Part shown: piece after piece, positions 22,302 to 31,204 of the stretch
Layout of the letters: every line of letters starts with the position of its first letter
Position numbering within the stretch: the stretch's first letter is position 1
Source of the DNA: Primorskyibacter sedentarius
GTDB lineage: Bacteria; Pseudomonadota; Alphaproteobacteria; Rhodobacterales; Rhodobacteraceae
Reading direction: 5' to 3'
Assembly: GCF_004342065.1 (NCBI RefSeq)
Contig: NZ_SLZU01000009.1
Coordinates: forward strand, 112,397 to 176,396
Length of the DNA stretch: 64,000 nt
Notes under the pieces: generated by a model
The model's input: only the letters and a program-made list of their open reading frames with translations
Database searches by the model: none
Told to the model about the DNA's origin: nothing
Made by a program: the position numbers and the translations under genes

Positions 22302-22364
22302 CTCGATATCCTCAATGCGCCCCTTGTTGAACCGAGGCGTCATGGCATTTCACTCACGGGCTGG

Positions 22365-23009
22365 TCAGCTGTCCTTGCCCAGACCTTCGACCAGCGGCAC
22401 AAACCGGACGGTGCGCAGTTCTTCATAGTCATACCCATCCTCGCTGCGCGTCACCTTGATCAGGTTCTGCACCGCATCGGACTGACCTACCGGTAGCACC
22501 ATGATACCGCCAATCTTAAGCTGCGCCAAGAGCGGTCCGGGCGGGTCTTCGGCCGCGGCAGTGACCAGAATCCGGTCAAATGGCGCCTGATCAGGCAAAC
22601 CAAAGCTGCCATCAGCGGTCAGGGTGGTGATATTGGCAAGGGCGAGTTTCTCGAACACCGCGCGTGCCTCGTGTACCAGCCGCCTGTGCCGGTCGATCGT
22701 GTAGACCCGCCGTGCAAGCTGGCTGAGGATCGCGGCCTGGTAGCCCGAGCCGGTGCCGATTTCCAGCACCTTGTCGCGCGGCCCGGGGTCGAGCGCCTGC
22801 GTCATCAGGCCAACCACTGAGGGCTGGCTGATGGTCTGCCCGCAGGCAATGGGTAGCGGCATGTCCTCATAGGCGCGTTCGGCAAAGTAGCCCTTGATGA
22901 AAGGCGCACGGTCGATTTTCTCCATCGCCGTCAAGACCCGGGAGTTGGTCACGCCTTTGGACCGGAGCGCATAGAGGAACTGCATCTTCTGGGTCGCACC
23001 TGCGGTCAT
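22365..23009 (-). CDS. pcm: Protein-L-isoaspartate O-methyltransferase
   Basis: This 214-residue SAM-dependent methyltransferase repairs isoaspartyl residues in aged proteins. [13 protein letters not shown] and the SAM-binding [12 protein letters not shown] segment are typical. ATG 23009 overlaps the surE stop by four bases, the classic surE-pcm pair. It is followed by the LysM/LytM lipoprotein, the usual arrangement in proteobacteria. Confidence 0.95.
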   Translation of the reverse strand: MTAGATQKMQFLYALRSKGVTNSRVLTAMEKIDRAPFIKGYFAERAYEDMPLPIACGQTISQPSVVGLMTQALDPGPRDKVLEIGTGSGYQAAILSQLARRVYTIDRHRRLVHEARAVFEKLALANITTLTADGSFGLPDQAPFDRILVTAAAEDPPGPLLAQLKIGGIMVLPVGQSDAVQNLIKVTRSEDGYDYEELRTVRFVPLVEGLGKDS

Positions 23010-23794
23010 GCGAAGGCGTCTCTCAACGGGTCGACAAGGTCATGCGCCGTTAGGTCCGCCCGCATCGGCGTGATCGAGATGTAGCCGTCAAGGTTGACGG
23101 CCGCATCGGTGTCGGGCTGCGTTGGTGCGCGCTGATCGCCGCCCTTGATCCAGAGAAACCGGCGGCCCGAGGGGCTGTCATGCGGCTCTACCGAGAAGGA
23201 GGTGTTGCGCCGCAAGCCCTGCGGTGCGATGCGCGTTCCCCTGACATCCGCGGCTGGAACGGGCGGGAAATTGACGTTGTAGAAGGTCTGATAGCCCTCG
23301 TCCGGCTGTGGCAGTGTCGCGTCAAGGATGCGTCGCACGGTTTCTGTGCCATGGGCGGCGGCCGCTTCGAACGGATTGTCGAGCGCGTTGTTCTCTGGTC
23401 CGTAATATTGCGACAGCGCAATGGCTGGCAGCCCTTGCAGGGAAGCTTCGAGCGCGCCGCCGATTGTGCCGGAATAAAGCGTGTTCTCGGCCGAGTTGTT
23501 GCCCCGGTTGACGCCCGAGAGCACGAGGTCGGGGCGGGCATCCTTCATCACCTCGTGCAGACCGGCAAGCACGCAATCGGCGGGGCTGCCCTCGGCGGCG
23601 AAGCGGCGCTCTTCCATCTGGATGACCATGAAAGGGTGGGTGTAGCTGATGCAATGCCCGACGCCGGATTGTTCAAAGGCGGGTGCCACGGTCCACACTT
23701 CGCCATCCGGGCCGGCAAGCGAAGTGGCGATGTCGTGCAGGACTTTCAGCCCGGGCGCGTTGATGCCGTCGTCATTTGTGATGAGAATGCGCAT
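23006..23794 (-). CDS. surE: 5'/3'-nucleotidase SurE
   Basis: This is a 262-residue metal-dependent nucleoside monophosphate phosphatase. The N-terminal metal site [11 protein letters not shown] and SGVNRGNN are visible. ATG 23794 puts [10 protein letters not shown] at the N-terminus as in the family; the upstream 42-codon open extension is rejected. It is the first gene of surE-pcm-LysM/LytM. Confidence 0.95.
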   Translation of the reverse strand: MRILITNDDGINAPGLKVLHDIATSLAGPDGEVWTVAPAFEQSGVGHCISYTHPFMVIQMEERRFAAEGSPADCVLAGLHEVMKDARPDLVLSGVNRGNNSAENTLYSGTIGGALEASLQGLPAIALSQYYGPENNALDNPFEAAAAHGTETVRRILDATLPQPDEGYQTFYNVNFPPVPAADVRGTRIAPQGLRRNTSFSVEPHDSPSGRRFLWIKGGDQRAPTQPDTDAAVNLDGYISITPMRADLTAHDLVDPLRDAFA

Positions 23795-23997
23795 GCCTTG
23801 CCCCTTGGTGCCCTTGGCACTCAATAGTAGAGGGGGCGGCGCGGGGCAAGCGGTGGAACGCCTTGTTCGGACAGCGCCCGCCCACCCACCCTGCTGCCCT
23901 CGCAAGGCGCGCGCGCCCAAGGGCGCGCTGTCCCGGTGCGTATACGCTGCCTTTGGGTGCAGGCGTTTCGCAGCGTTTTTGCCGCGGTGGCGGGGTG

Positions 23998-24678
23998 TCA
24001 GGCGATCTCGGCCAGAAGGCGCTTTGCCTCGGCGGCGGGGGCGGTCAGGGGGCTGCGATCCTCGCCCGGAAAGAACCTGGCGCGGGTCGCGGTCGGCATC
24101 GGGCGCGGCGTCAGCACGTGGATATTTGGCCCGGTATTGAGGGTTTCCGCCTGCCAGGAGCGCGCCAGCGCGATCTGCGCCGCTTTCGTCGCGCCGTAGG
24201 CACCGAAGAATTTGCGCCCCGCCTGCGGGTCGTCAAAAAACAGCGCCTTGCCGTCAGAGCCAAGGAGCGGCGCGATGAAGGGGATCAGCGTGCCCATCAC
24301 CGTGACATTGGCCGCCACGGATTTCTCCCAGTCCTTGGTGTCCATATGCGATGCAGGCGACAGCGGCGCGGCATGGACGGCCGTATGTGCCCAGAGAGAG
24401 AGCGTGCCTGCCATCGTTTCGCGCCCGGCGCCCCAGCGATCAAAAATTGAGCGGCAGAGCTGTGCCATGGCATCCGAATTGGTGATATCCATCGGGGCCA
24501 GCGTGGCTTTGCCGCCCTTGGCCTGAATGCGGTCGTCAAGCTCTTCGAGCGCGCCAGTGGTGCGCGCGACGGCAACGACGTGGTGGGTCTCGCAGAGAGC
24601 CTCGGCGAGGGCGGCGCCAAGCCCGCGGGAGGCACCGGTGATAAGGGCGATTTTCTGTTCCATGGCTTGCGTTTTCAT
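23998..24678 (-). CDS. SDR family NAD(P)-dependent oxidoreductase
   Basis: This is a 226-residue short-chain dehydrogenase. The cofactor loop [15 protein letters not shown] is at the N-terminus, the MDITN acidic strand is present, and a catalytic YGATK is near residue 165. The start may be 24678 or 24663 ([12 protein letters not shown]); neither has a strong ribosome site. The substrate is unknown. It is downstream of purF and a small PilP-like gene on the same strand. Confidence 0.85.
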   Translation of the reverse strand: MKTQAMEQKIALITGASRGLGAALAEALCETHHVVAVARTTGALEELDDRIQAKGGKATLAPMDITNSDAMAQLCRSIFDRWGAGRETMAGTLSLWAHTAVHAAPLSPASHMDTKDWEKSVAANVTVMGTLIPFIAPLLGSDGKALFFDDPQAGRKFFGAYGATKAAQIALARSWQAETLNTGPNIHVLTPRPMPTATRARFFPGEDRSPLTAPAAEAKRLLAEIA

Positions 24679-24767
24679 CGAAACCGGGCCGAGGTCAAGG
24701 GATCGGTTGCCGCAAGCGTATCATTCGGTGCGAAGACATCGCCGTCGTAACGCATGCAAGCCCCCGG

Positions 24768-25031
24768 TCAGGGCATTTGCAGCCGCTGCGCTGTGCCATT
24801 GCGCGCAAGCGTCAGCTCGGCCGTGGCGATGGCCAGCACCTTGCCGCCGTTGACAGTGTCCCCGACGGTAACCGTCTGGACCTTGCCGCCGGGCAGACGC
24901 ACCAGCGCCGATGGCGCGTCTTGCGAACCGAACGTGCCGAGAAGCACAAGTTCGCTTCGGCTGACGCCCTTCGTGGTGACTGTGGCCGTGTCGGCAACAT
25001 AGTCCTGGCTGGTCGTGGTGTTCTGCGCCAT
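24768..25031 (-). CDS. Small protein with PilP/GspC-like domain
   Basis: This is an 87-residue protein, probably real. The C-terminal ~60 residues (VLLGTFGSQDAPSALVRLP, then VQTVTVGDTVNGGKVLAI) resemble the small beta domain of PilP and of the GspC homology region. In those proteins a conserved V.VGD...GGKV turn precedes an E-L-T-L strand. There is no signal peptide or membrane helix in this reading. The start 25031 (MAQNTTTSQDY) is chosen because the extension upstream looks non-coding. It lies between purF and an SDR gene, far from any secretion genes in the window. Confidence 0.6.
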   Translation of the reverse strand: MAQNTTTSQDYVADTATVTTKGVSRSELVLLGTFGSQDAPSALVRLPGGKVQTVTVGDTVNGGKVLAIATAELTLARNGTAQRLQMP

Positions 25032-25256
25032 TGGCGGTGCTCCGGTCTTGCGTATACCGTCCCCGACTGGCGGGGGCGGACCGCATGCATCTATGGTGGG
25101 CGCGCTGCGCTGAAAAGGGGCGACGCTGCGGCGCAGCGCAACCTTGCCGATCCGCACCTGTCGACCGGCGAAAACCTGCGCGATTGTTGCAGACGGGGCC
25201 GATTGCTCGCGGTAGCGTTGCGTCAAATGCAGGCAGGCATTCCTGAGGTGGGGTGG

Positions 25257-26723
25257 CTATTCGGCCGCTTTCAGCCTGAAACCCTTCTCGATCATGTCCG
25301 AGGGTTCGACCGGATATTCGCCCGAGAAGCAGGCGTCGCAATATTGCGGCTGCGATGGATTGCGCCCCTTATCTTCGCCAACAGCACGATAAAGCCCGTC
25401 CAGCGAGATGAAACGCAGCGAGTCGACCTGAAGGTGATCGCGCATCTCGTCCTCGGACATGGTGGCGGCCAGAAGCTTTTCGCGTTGCGGCGTGTCCACA
25501 CCGTAGAAACAGGGCCAGGCGGTGGGGGGCGAGGCGATGCGGAAATGGACCTCTGCCGCGCCGGCATCAAGGATCATCTCCTTGATTTTGCGGCTGGTGG
25601 TGCCACGCACAACCGAATCGTCCACCAGGATCACCCGTTTGCCTTTGATCAGCGCGCGGTTCACGTTCAGTTTCAGACGCACACCCATGTTGCGGATCTG
25701 CTCTGTCGGTTCGATGAAAGTCCGGCCCATATACTGGTTGCGGATGATGCCCATCGCGTAGGGAATGCCTGATTCCTGGCTGAAACCGATGGCTGCCGGG
25801 GTTCCACTGTCGGGCACCGGGCAGACAAGATCTGCATCCACTGGCGCCTCTCGGGCCAGTTCCACACCGATCTGACGGCGGGTTTCATAGACGGACCGGC
25901 CACCGAGGATCGAATCGGGGCGGCTGAAATAGACATGTTCGAAGATGCAGAAACGCGGCTTGCGCGGGCGGAAGGGGCGAACGCTTTCGACGCCGTCGGC
26001 CGTGATGACCACCATTTCGCCCGGATCGATCTCTCGGACGAATTCGGCGCCGATGATATCCAGCGCGCAGGTTTCAGAGCTGAGGCACCAGCCATCGCCG
26101 ATCTTGCCCAGCACGAGCGGACGCACGCCCAGCGGATCGCGCACACCGATCAGTTTGGTGCGGGTCATCGCCACGACGGAAAACGCGCCTTCGACACGGC
26201 GCAGGGCGTCTTCCATCCGCTCGGGGATGTTGCGCTGCAGGGACCGCGCCATCAGGTGAATGATGCATTCGCTGTCGCTGGAGCTTTGGAAAATCGATCC
26301 GCGTTCGATCAGCTCGCGGCGCAGGGCGTCGGCATTGGTGATATTGCCGTTATGCGCAATCGCGGCGCCACCCATCGAAAATTCGCCGAAGAAAGGTTGC
26401 ACGTCGCGGATCTGCGTCGGGCCTTTCGATCCGGCGGTAGAATAGCGCACATGGCCGATGGCCAGCGGGCCGGGCAGCGTCTTCATCAGCGATTGCGATG
26501 TGAAATTGTCGCGCACGTAGCCGAAACGTCTGGCAGAGTTGAAGCCCTGTTCCGCGTCGTGGCTGACGATGCCGCCTGCCTCCTGTCCGCGGTGCTGCAG
26601 GGCGTGCAGACCGAGGGCGACGAAATTCGCGGCATCGGTTACGCCGACGACGCCGAAGATGCCACATTCTTCGTGAAGTTTGTCATCGTCGAATGGATGC
26701 GCAGGGGGCATGAGCTTGGACAA
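25257..26723 (-). CDS. purF: Amidophosphoribosyltransferase
   Basis: It catalyses the first committed step of de novo purine synthesis, moving glutamine amide nitrogen onto PRPP. It has 488 residues. The N-terminal glutaminase begins around EECGIFGVVG, where the Cys becomes the catalytic nucleophile after processing. The PRPP loop is VILVDDSVVRGTTSRK near residue 360. TTG 26723 is favoured by GGAG nine bases upstream; an ATG at 26711 (MPPAHPFDDD) is the alternative. Confidence 0.96.
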   Translation of the reverse strand: MSKLMPPAHPFDDDKLHEECGIFGVVGVTDAANFVALGLHALQHRGQEAGGIVSHDAEQGFNSARRFGYVRDNFTSQSLMKTLPGPLAIGHVRYSTAGSKGPTQIRDVQPFFGEFSMGGAAIAHNGNITNADALRRELIERGSIFQSSSDSECIIHLMARSLQRNIPERMEDALRRVEGAFSVVAMTRTKLIGVRDPLGVRPLVLGKIGDGWCLSSETCALDIIGAEFVREIDPGEMVVITADGVESVRPFRPRKPRFCIFEHVYFSRPDSILGGRSVYETRRQIGVELAREAPVDADLVCPVPDSGTPAAIGFSQESGIPYAMGIIRNQYMGRTFIEPTEQIRNMGVRLKLNVNRALIKGKRVILVDDSVVRGTTSRKIKEMILDAGAAEVHFRIASPPTAWPCFYGVDTPQREKLLAATMSEDEMRDHLQVDSLRFISLDGLYRAVGEDKGRNPSQPQYCDACFSGEYPVEPSDMIEKGFRLKAAE

Positions 26724-26899
26724 GGCAGGAGGCTCCGAATCCCGGGTCAGTTCTTGAGCCCCGTCTTAGAGGGTCATCCGCCGAGTGTCACGAAAGGATC
26801 ACAAATCGGGGCCGCATCCGGCAAATAAAAGGAAACAGACGCCCTGAAACGGCCGTGGGGCGGGCGGGATGCAATTTTAGGGCGATCAGATGGCGCGTC

Positions 26900-28645
26900 T
26901 TATTCCCAGCAGCTGACCAGTACGGTCATGCCGTTTGCCAGTTGCGTCAAATCCTCGGGCGCCATGGAGGCGGTGCCGTTCGCCGCTTCGACCTTCACGC
27001 CCGCCTTGTCCAGAAAATCGCTCAGCGATGCGGCATCGGTAGAAAAGCTGACCTCGCCCGGCAATTGCTTGTCGCCATTCTCGCGCGGCAGCAACATGCC
27101 CAGCACAGCGCCACCGGTATCGAAGACCGGCCCGCCCGCGTCGCCGGGATGGGCGTTGACGGCCAGCCTGTCCAGACGGTCATCGCCTGACAGGCCGCGC
27201 AGATCCTGCAGCGTCCCGAAGGTCAGGGTCGGCGCGCTGAGCACCCCGCCAAAGCTGTAGCCGGAAATTGCGACCTCTGATTGCAGCCGGGGCTGACCCT
27301 GCCGGAACGACGCGACAGAGATCGGCACAAGCCGCGATGCGGGCCGCAGGACCGCGACGCCAAGGTCGGGATCGGAGGCAATCACCGTCGCCTCGTGTTC
27401 GCCGTCCAGCGTGATGCGCGAACATGCCTCGACAACATGGATCGTGGTCACGACGGACCCGTCACGGCTGATGTAGAAGCCCGAGCGCGACAGTTTGGGC
27501 CTGCGCACGTTCAGACCGGCAACCAGATCGATCGTCTGGCCGTCATCCTTGATCTCCGCAGGATCAAGAACGGCTGCCGTCGTCTCGAAGGAGGCTTTCA
27601 TCTTGTCCAGAACGCGCAGGCGGCGTTCTTCATCCCCCGCCGGCCAGACAAGGGTGAAGCCCTTGATCGCGCCGTTGATCAGCCGGGCCTCTGTATGGCT
27701 GGTGATCCGGCTGTTGCTGCCTGTCAGAACAAAGCTGTTGCGCAGCCGTTCGCGGGGGCCGTCGAGTGGCACAATCTCCAGCGTCTGCATGATCTCGTAG
27801 AGACCATAAAGCGTTTCGCGGTCGCCGGGCTGGGAAATCAGGATGACCCGCGCGTCCAGATCGGTTGTGGGCGTGTAATGGACGAAAGGGGCCTCGTAAT
27901 GGTCGAAGGCCACGATCCCCATCGGCAATTGCATGCTGATCCCGGCCTTGGCCTCTGTGACTTGCTGCATCCCCATACCGTCGAGAATCGCGTTATACTG
28001 GCGCAGAAGCTCGGCGCGTTGCGCTGTTGTCAGGATGCCTGTTGCCTCGAAACCGTTGTTGCGCTGCCATTCGGCCATCGACCCGCGCGTGCCACGGCCA
28101 AAGGCGCCGTCGATTGCGCCACGATAGACACCGGCCCATTTCAGCGCGACCTGCAATTCTTCGCGTTCGGAGGGGCTGAGCTGCGCCTCGCTTGCGCGGG
28201 CCTGGCGCGGGGTCTCGTCCGGCTCTGCCACGGTAGGCGCGGGCGCCTCAACAGCTGGTTGGGCGGTCTCGGGGGCTGTGATTTCAGGGATTGCAACAGG
28301 TTGCGGCGACTGTGCGTTCAGCGCCGCGCCGATGGGCCAGAACTGGCGCCCGTATTCATTCGGCTCCTCGATATAGGAATCGCGCGGCACCTGCCCGTTG
28401 GAGCGAAGCTGGCGCAGCAGCGCCTCGGCATCGGAGCGCGGGTAGGGGCCAAGGGCCACGCCGTACCAGCCGCGGCCAAGCGCAAATCCGTTGACGTCGT
28501 TCAGAACGGTCGCGTAATCGCGGGCGCGCTCTTCTGCACGGGCAAGGCTGGGCTGCGCCTCGATCTGGATATAGGCGACGTCCTGTGCAATCGCCGCCTG
28601 CGTCATGAACAAGGCGGCGACGAGCGTAATGATGAACCTTGGCAT
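26900..28645 (-). CDS. SPOR / peptidoglycan-binding / trypsin-like exported protein, catalytic Ser absent
   Basis: This is a 581-residue exported protein. The signal peptide (LVAALFMTQAAIAQ) ends near residue 20. A SPOR-like domain (~20-95) and a PG-binding-1 domain (~185-250) follow. A middle region precedes a C-terminal trypsin-2 fold (~385-560). His403 (TIHVVEAC) and Asp427 (DPDLG) fit the triad, but the nucleophile site reads GDAGGP, with Ala503 where proteases have Ser. It may be a non-catalytic binding protein. ATG 28645 is chosen for the signal peptide; an upstream frame extension is rejected. It is encoded upstream of purF on the same strand and divergent from glyQ. Confidence 0.85.
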   Translation of the reverse strand: MPRFIITLVAALFMTQAAIAQDVAYIQIEAQPSLARAEERARDYATVLNDVNGFALGRGWYGVALGPYPRSDAEALLRQLRSNGQVPRDSYIEEPNEYGRQFWPIGAALNAQSPQPVAIPEITAPETAQPAVEAPAPTVAEPDETPRQARASEAQLSPSEREELQVALKWAGVYRGAIDGAFGRGTRGSMAEWQRNNGFEATGILTTAQRAELLRQYNAILDGMGMQQVTEAKAGISMQLPMGIVAFDHYEAPFVHYTPTTDLDARVILISQPGDRETLYGLYEIMQTLEIVPLDGPRERLRNSFVLTGSNSRITSHTEARLINGAIKGFTLVWPAGDEERRLRVLDKMKASFETTAAVLDPAEIKDDGQTIDLVAGLNVRRPKLSRSGFYISRDGSVVTTIHVVEACSRITLDGEHEATVIASDPDLGVAVLRPASRLVPISVASFRQGQPRLQSEVAISGYSFGGVLSAPTLTFGTLQDLRGLSGDDRLDRLAVNAHPGDAGGPVFDTGGAVLGMLLPRENGDKQLPGEVSFSTDAASLSDFLDKAGVKVEAANGTASMAPEDLTQLANGMTVLVSCWE

Positions 28646-28796
28646 GCGTATGGTGGATCCCTGCTCTTTGTCGTCGTCGTTTTGCGCAGTTTTACCAAAA
28701 GGAACGGCGAGCGCACTACAAATTATGGTCAGCCCCGTGATTGACGCTTGACTTGGTGGGGCATAGGAAGGCCGCAGATCATCAAGAGGGCAGGTC

Positions 28797-29720
28797 ATGC
28801 ACGCAAGCTCAGCCAAACCGCGCAGTTTTCAGGAAATCATCCTGCGGCTTCAGAGCTACTGGGCCAGCAAGGGCTGCGCAATGCTGCAACCCTATGATAT
28901 GGAGGTTGGTGCCGGCACGTTCCACCCGGCCACGACGCTGCGCGCCCTGGGCGCCCGTCCCTGGGCCGCCGCCTATGTGCAGCCCTCGCGCCGTCCGACC
29001 GATGGGCGCTATGGCGAAAACCCCAACCGTCTGCAGCATTATTACCAGTACCAGGTGTTGATCAAACCCTCTCCGCCGGACCTGCAGGCGCTATACCTCG
29101 GGTCGCTGGAAGCGATTGGCATCGACATGGCGATGCACGACATCCGCTTTGTCGAGGATGACTGGGAAAGCCCGACGCTGGGCGCCTGGGGGCTGGGCTG
29201 GGAAGTCTGGTGCGACGGTATGGAAGTCAGCCAGTTCACCTATTTTCAACAGGTGGGCGGGCATGATTGCTCTCCCGTCTCCGGAGAGCTGACATACGGT
29301 CTGGAGCGGCTCGCCATGTATGTGCTGGGTGTTGACCATGTCATGGACATGCCGTTCAACGACCCGGATGCGCCGATCCCGCTAAGCTATGGCGACGTTT
29401 TCCGACAGACAGAGCAGGAATACAGCCGCTGGAACTTCGATATCGCCAATACCGAAGTGCTGCAGCGTCATTTCGAAGAGGCAGAGGCGGAATGCGAGGC
29501 GATCCTGGATCAGGAAGATGTCGACCCCAAGACAGGGCGCCGCATCATCATGGCCCACCCCGCCTATGATCAATGCATCAAGGCGAGCCATCTGTTCAAC
29601 CTGCTGGATGCGCGCGGCGTGATTTCGGTGACCGAACGGCAGGCCTATATCGGACGGGTCCGCACATTGGCAAAGCGCTGTGCCGACGCGTTTGTGCAAA
29701 CTGATGCGGCCACGGTCTGA
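28797..29720 (+). CDS. glyQ: Glycine--tRNA ligase alpha subunit
   Basis: This 307-residue catalytic subunit of the bacterial alpha2beta2 glycyl-tRNA synthetase charges tRNA-Gly. The N-terminal [19 protein letters not shown] and the class II motif [19 protein letters not shown] are diagnostic. The beta subunit glyS lies 1.5 kb downstream, separated by an FkbM methyltransferase and a DUF6446-like gene on the same strand. The next gene starts one base after its stop. Confidence 0.97.
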   Translation: MHASSAKPRSFQEIILRLQSYWASKGCAMLQPYDMEVGAGTFHPATTLRALGARPWAAAYVQPSRRPTDGRYGENPNRLQHYYQYQVLIKPSPPDLQALYLGSLEAIGIDMAMHDIRFVEDDWESPTLGAWGLGWEVWCDGMEVSQFTYFQQVGGHDCSPVSGELTYGLERLAMYVLGVDHVMDMPFNDPDAPIPLSYGDVFRQTEQEYSRWNFDIANTEVLQRHFEEAEAECEAILDQEDVDPKTGRRIIMAHPAYDQCIKASHLFNLLDARGVISVTERQAYIGRVRTLAKRCADAFVQTDAATV

Positions 29721-29721
29721 G

Positions 29722-30534
29722 ATGCAACTCGAGTCGCGCATGAGCCTGATGCTCCGCCGCGCCGGAGATCGCATCAATCGGCGCACTGGCAGGATCTCGA
29801 ACGGATATCTGCGCCTGCTGCGCGACCTGTCGCCGCGCGATGCGGTGGCCGAAACCGGCACGACCCCCGCTGGTCGAATGCCCCCCGCCGAGGACCGTCA
29901 TTTCGAGGCGGAGCCCGGGCCGGATGCGCACGCCATCGCGGTGCGCGAAGCCTTCCTGCTGGATCTTGTCCCCTTCGCCCCGGGCGACCACATCGTGGAA
30001 ATCGGCGCGAATGTCGGGGATTTTGCGCAGGCGTTGCAGACGTTCAACATGCCGTTCGACCTGACCTGCTTTGAGCCCGCGCCGCGCGAGTTCAGGGCGC
30101 TCAGCCGCAACTTGGCAAATGCCACCGGTCTGACCGCGCGGGCCCGTCAGGCGGCGGTCTGGAACGCTGATGCGGATGCAGTGACGCTTTACCGCAAGGC
30201 CGCTGGCGCGGAGGCGTCGCTCCTGCCGATGGAAGACTATGACAGCACGACAGAGGTGCCCGCGATCCGTCTGGACAGCGTTCTCGAACGGCGCCCTTAC
30301 CGGTTGCTGAAACTTGAGGCCAAAGGGGCAGAGCCGGAAATCCTGGACGGTGCCAAAGGTATACTGGACTGCTTTCAATACATCACGGCGGATGTCGGTT
30401 TCGAACGCGGCGCGCGTCAGGACAGCACCTTACCAGAGGTCAGCAACCATCTGATTTCGCGCGGCTGGCGTGCGCGCGCTGTAGGTAGAAGGCGGATGAT
30501 CATCCTGTTTGAAAATCCGAAATGGGGCAATTGA
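29722..30534 (+). CDS. FkbM-type methyltransferase
   Basis: This 270-residue SAM-dependent methyltransferase is of the FkbM group. The motif IVEIGANVGDFA near residue 92 is the SAM loop. It is followed by CFEPAPREFRALSRN, typical of FkbM proteins, and a C-terminal LLKLEAKGAEPEILDGA, a known FkbM signature. The N-terminus is Arg-rich. ATG 29722 comes one base after the glyQ stop, and its own stop overlaps the next start, so it is an operon member. The target, often a sugar or lipid hydroxyl, is unknown. Confidence 0.85.
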   Translation: MQLESRMSLMLRRAGDRINRRTGRISNGYLRLLRDLSPRDAVAETGTTPAGRMPPAEDRHFEAEPGPDAHAIAVREAFLLDLVPFAPGDHIVEIGANVGDFAQALQTFNMPFDLTCFEPAPREFRALSRNLANATGLTARARQAAVWNADADAVTLYRKAAGAEASLLPMEDYDSTTEVPAIRLDSVLERRPYRLLKLEAKGAEPEILDGAKGILDCFQYITADVGFERGARQDSTLPEVSNHLISRGWRARAVGRRRMIILFENPKWGN

Positions 30535-31052
30535 TGGGACGTTTTCTTGCCATTGTCATCCTTGTGTCGGCGCTCGCAGCGGGTGCCGCCATGTATTACT
30601 TTCAAGTTTACGGCTTCTACACAGAGGTAGAGCCGAACGGCACCGATGATGTCGTGCTGATCGAGACGGCGACGGGTGAACCGGCTGCGATTGCCTATGG
30701 GGACTTCCGGGCGATTGACGCGGACAGCTCTCCTATCCGTTACCGCGCCTGTTTCACCACCACCCAAGATCTGGCCGAGCTGAGCGCCACGTTCACGGCC
30801 TATGAGGACGCCGCCCCCCGCGTGGCCCCCGGTTGGTTTGACTGTTTTGATGCCGAAGAAATCGGCGATGCGCTGGCCGATGGCAGCGCGCTGGCGTTTC
30901 TTGGACAGCGCAATCTGGAATACGGTATCGACCGTGTCGTGGCTGTCATGGAAGACGGGCGCGGGTTTGTCTGGCACGAGGTCAACGACTGTGGCGAAAA
31001 GGCCTATGATGGCAGCCCGGTCGACGATAGCTGCCCGCCGCGCGGGTTCTGA
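30534..31052 (+). CDS. DUF6446-like membrane-anchored protein
   Basis: This is a 172-residue protein with one N-terminal membrane helix (FLAIVILVSALAAGAAMYYF) and an extracytoplasmic acidic domain, containing four Cys. It resembles the Rhodobacteraceae DUF6446 family commonly found between glyQ and glyS. The ATG overlaps the stop of the preceding methyltransferase gene. Function is not known; the domain has no catalytic motif I recognise. Confidence 0.72.
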   Translation: MGRFLAIVILVSALAAGAAMYYFQVYGFYTEVEPNGTDDVVLIETATGEPAAIAYGDFRAIDADSSPIRYRACFTTTQDLAELSATFTAYEDAAPRVAPGWFDCFDAEEIGDALADGSALAFLGQRNLEYGIDRVVAVMEDGRGFVWHEVNDCGEKAYDGSPVDDSCPPRGF

Positions 31053-31204
31053 GCGCGGGCGCGTTGATGGGTCAGGGCGGGCTGCGTCTGAATGTTGGCG
31101 CAATTTTCGGCGGTTGCACTGGACCCTCGCCAGCCTTGTCGCTATCCAACGCCGCAAAGAGGTTCCCTGCCGCGGGCAGGGGCGAGGACGTGAGGTAATC
31201 ACCG

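Noticed and set aside
31067..31199. 43-codon frame in the gap before glyS
   Set aside because: It lacks a ribosome site and family similarity, and overlaps likely promoter sequence.
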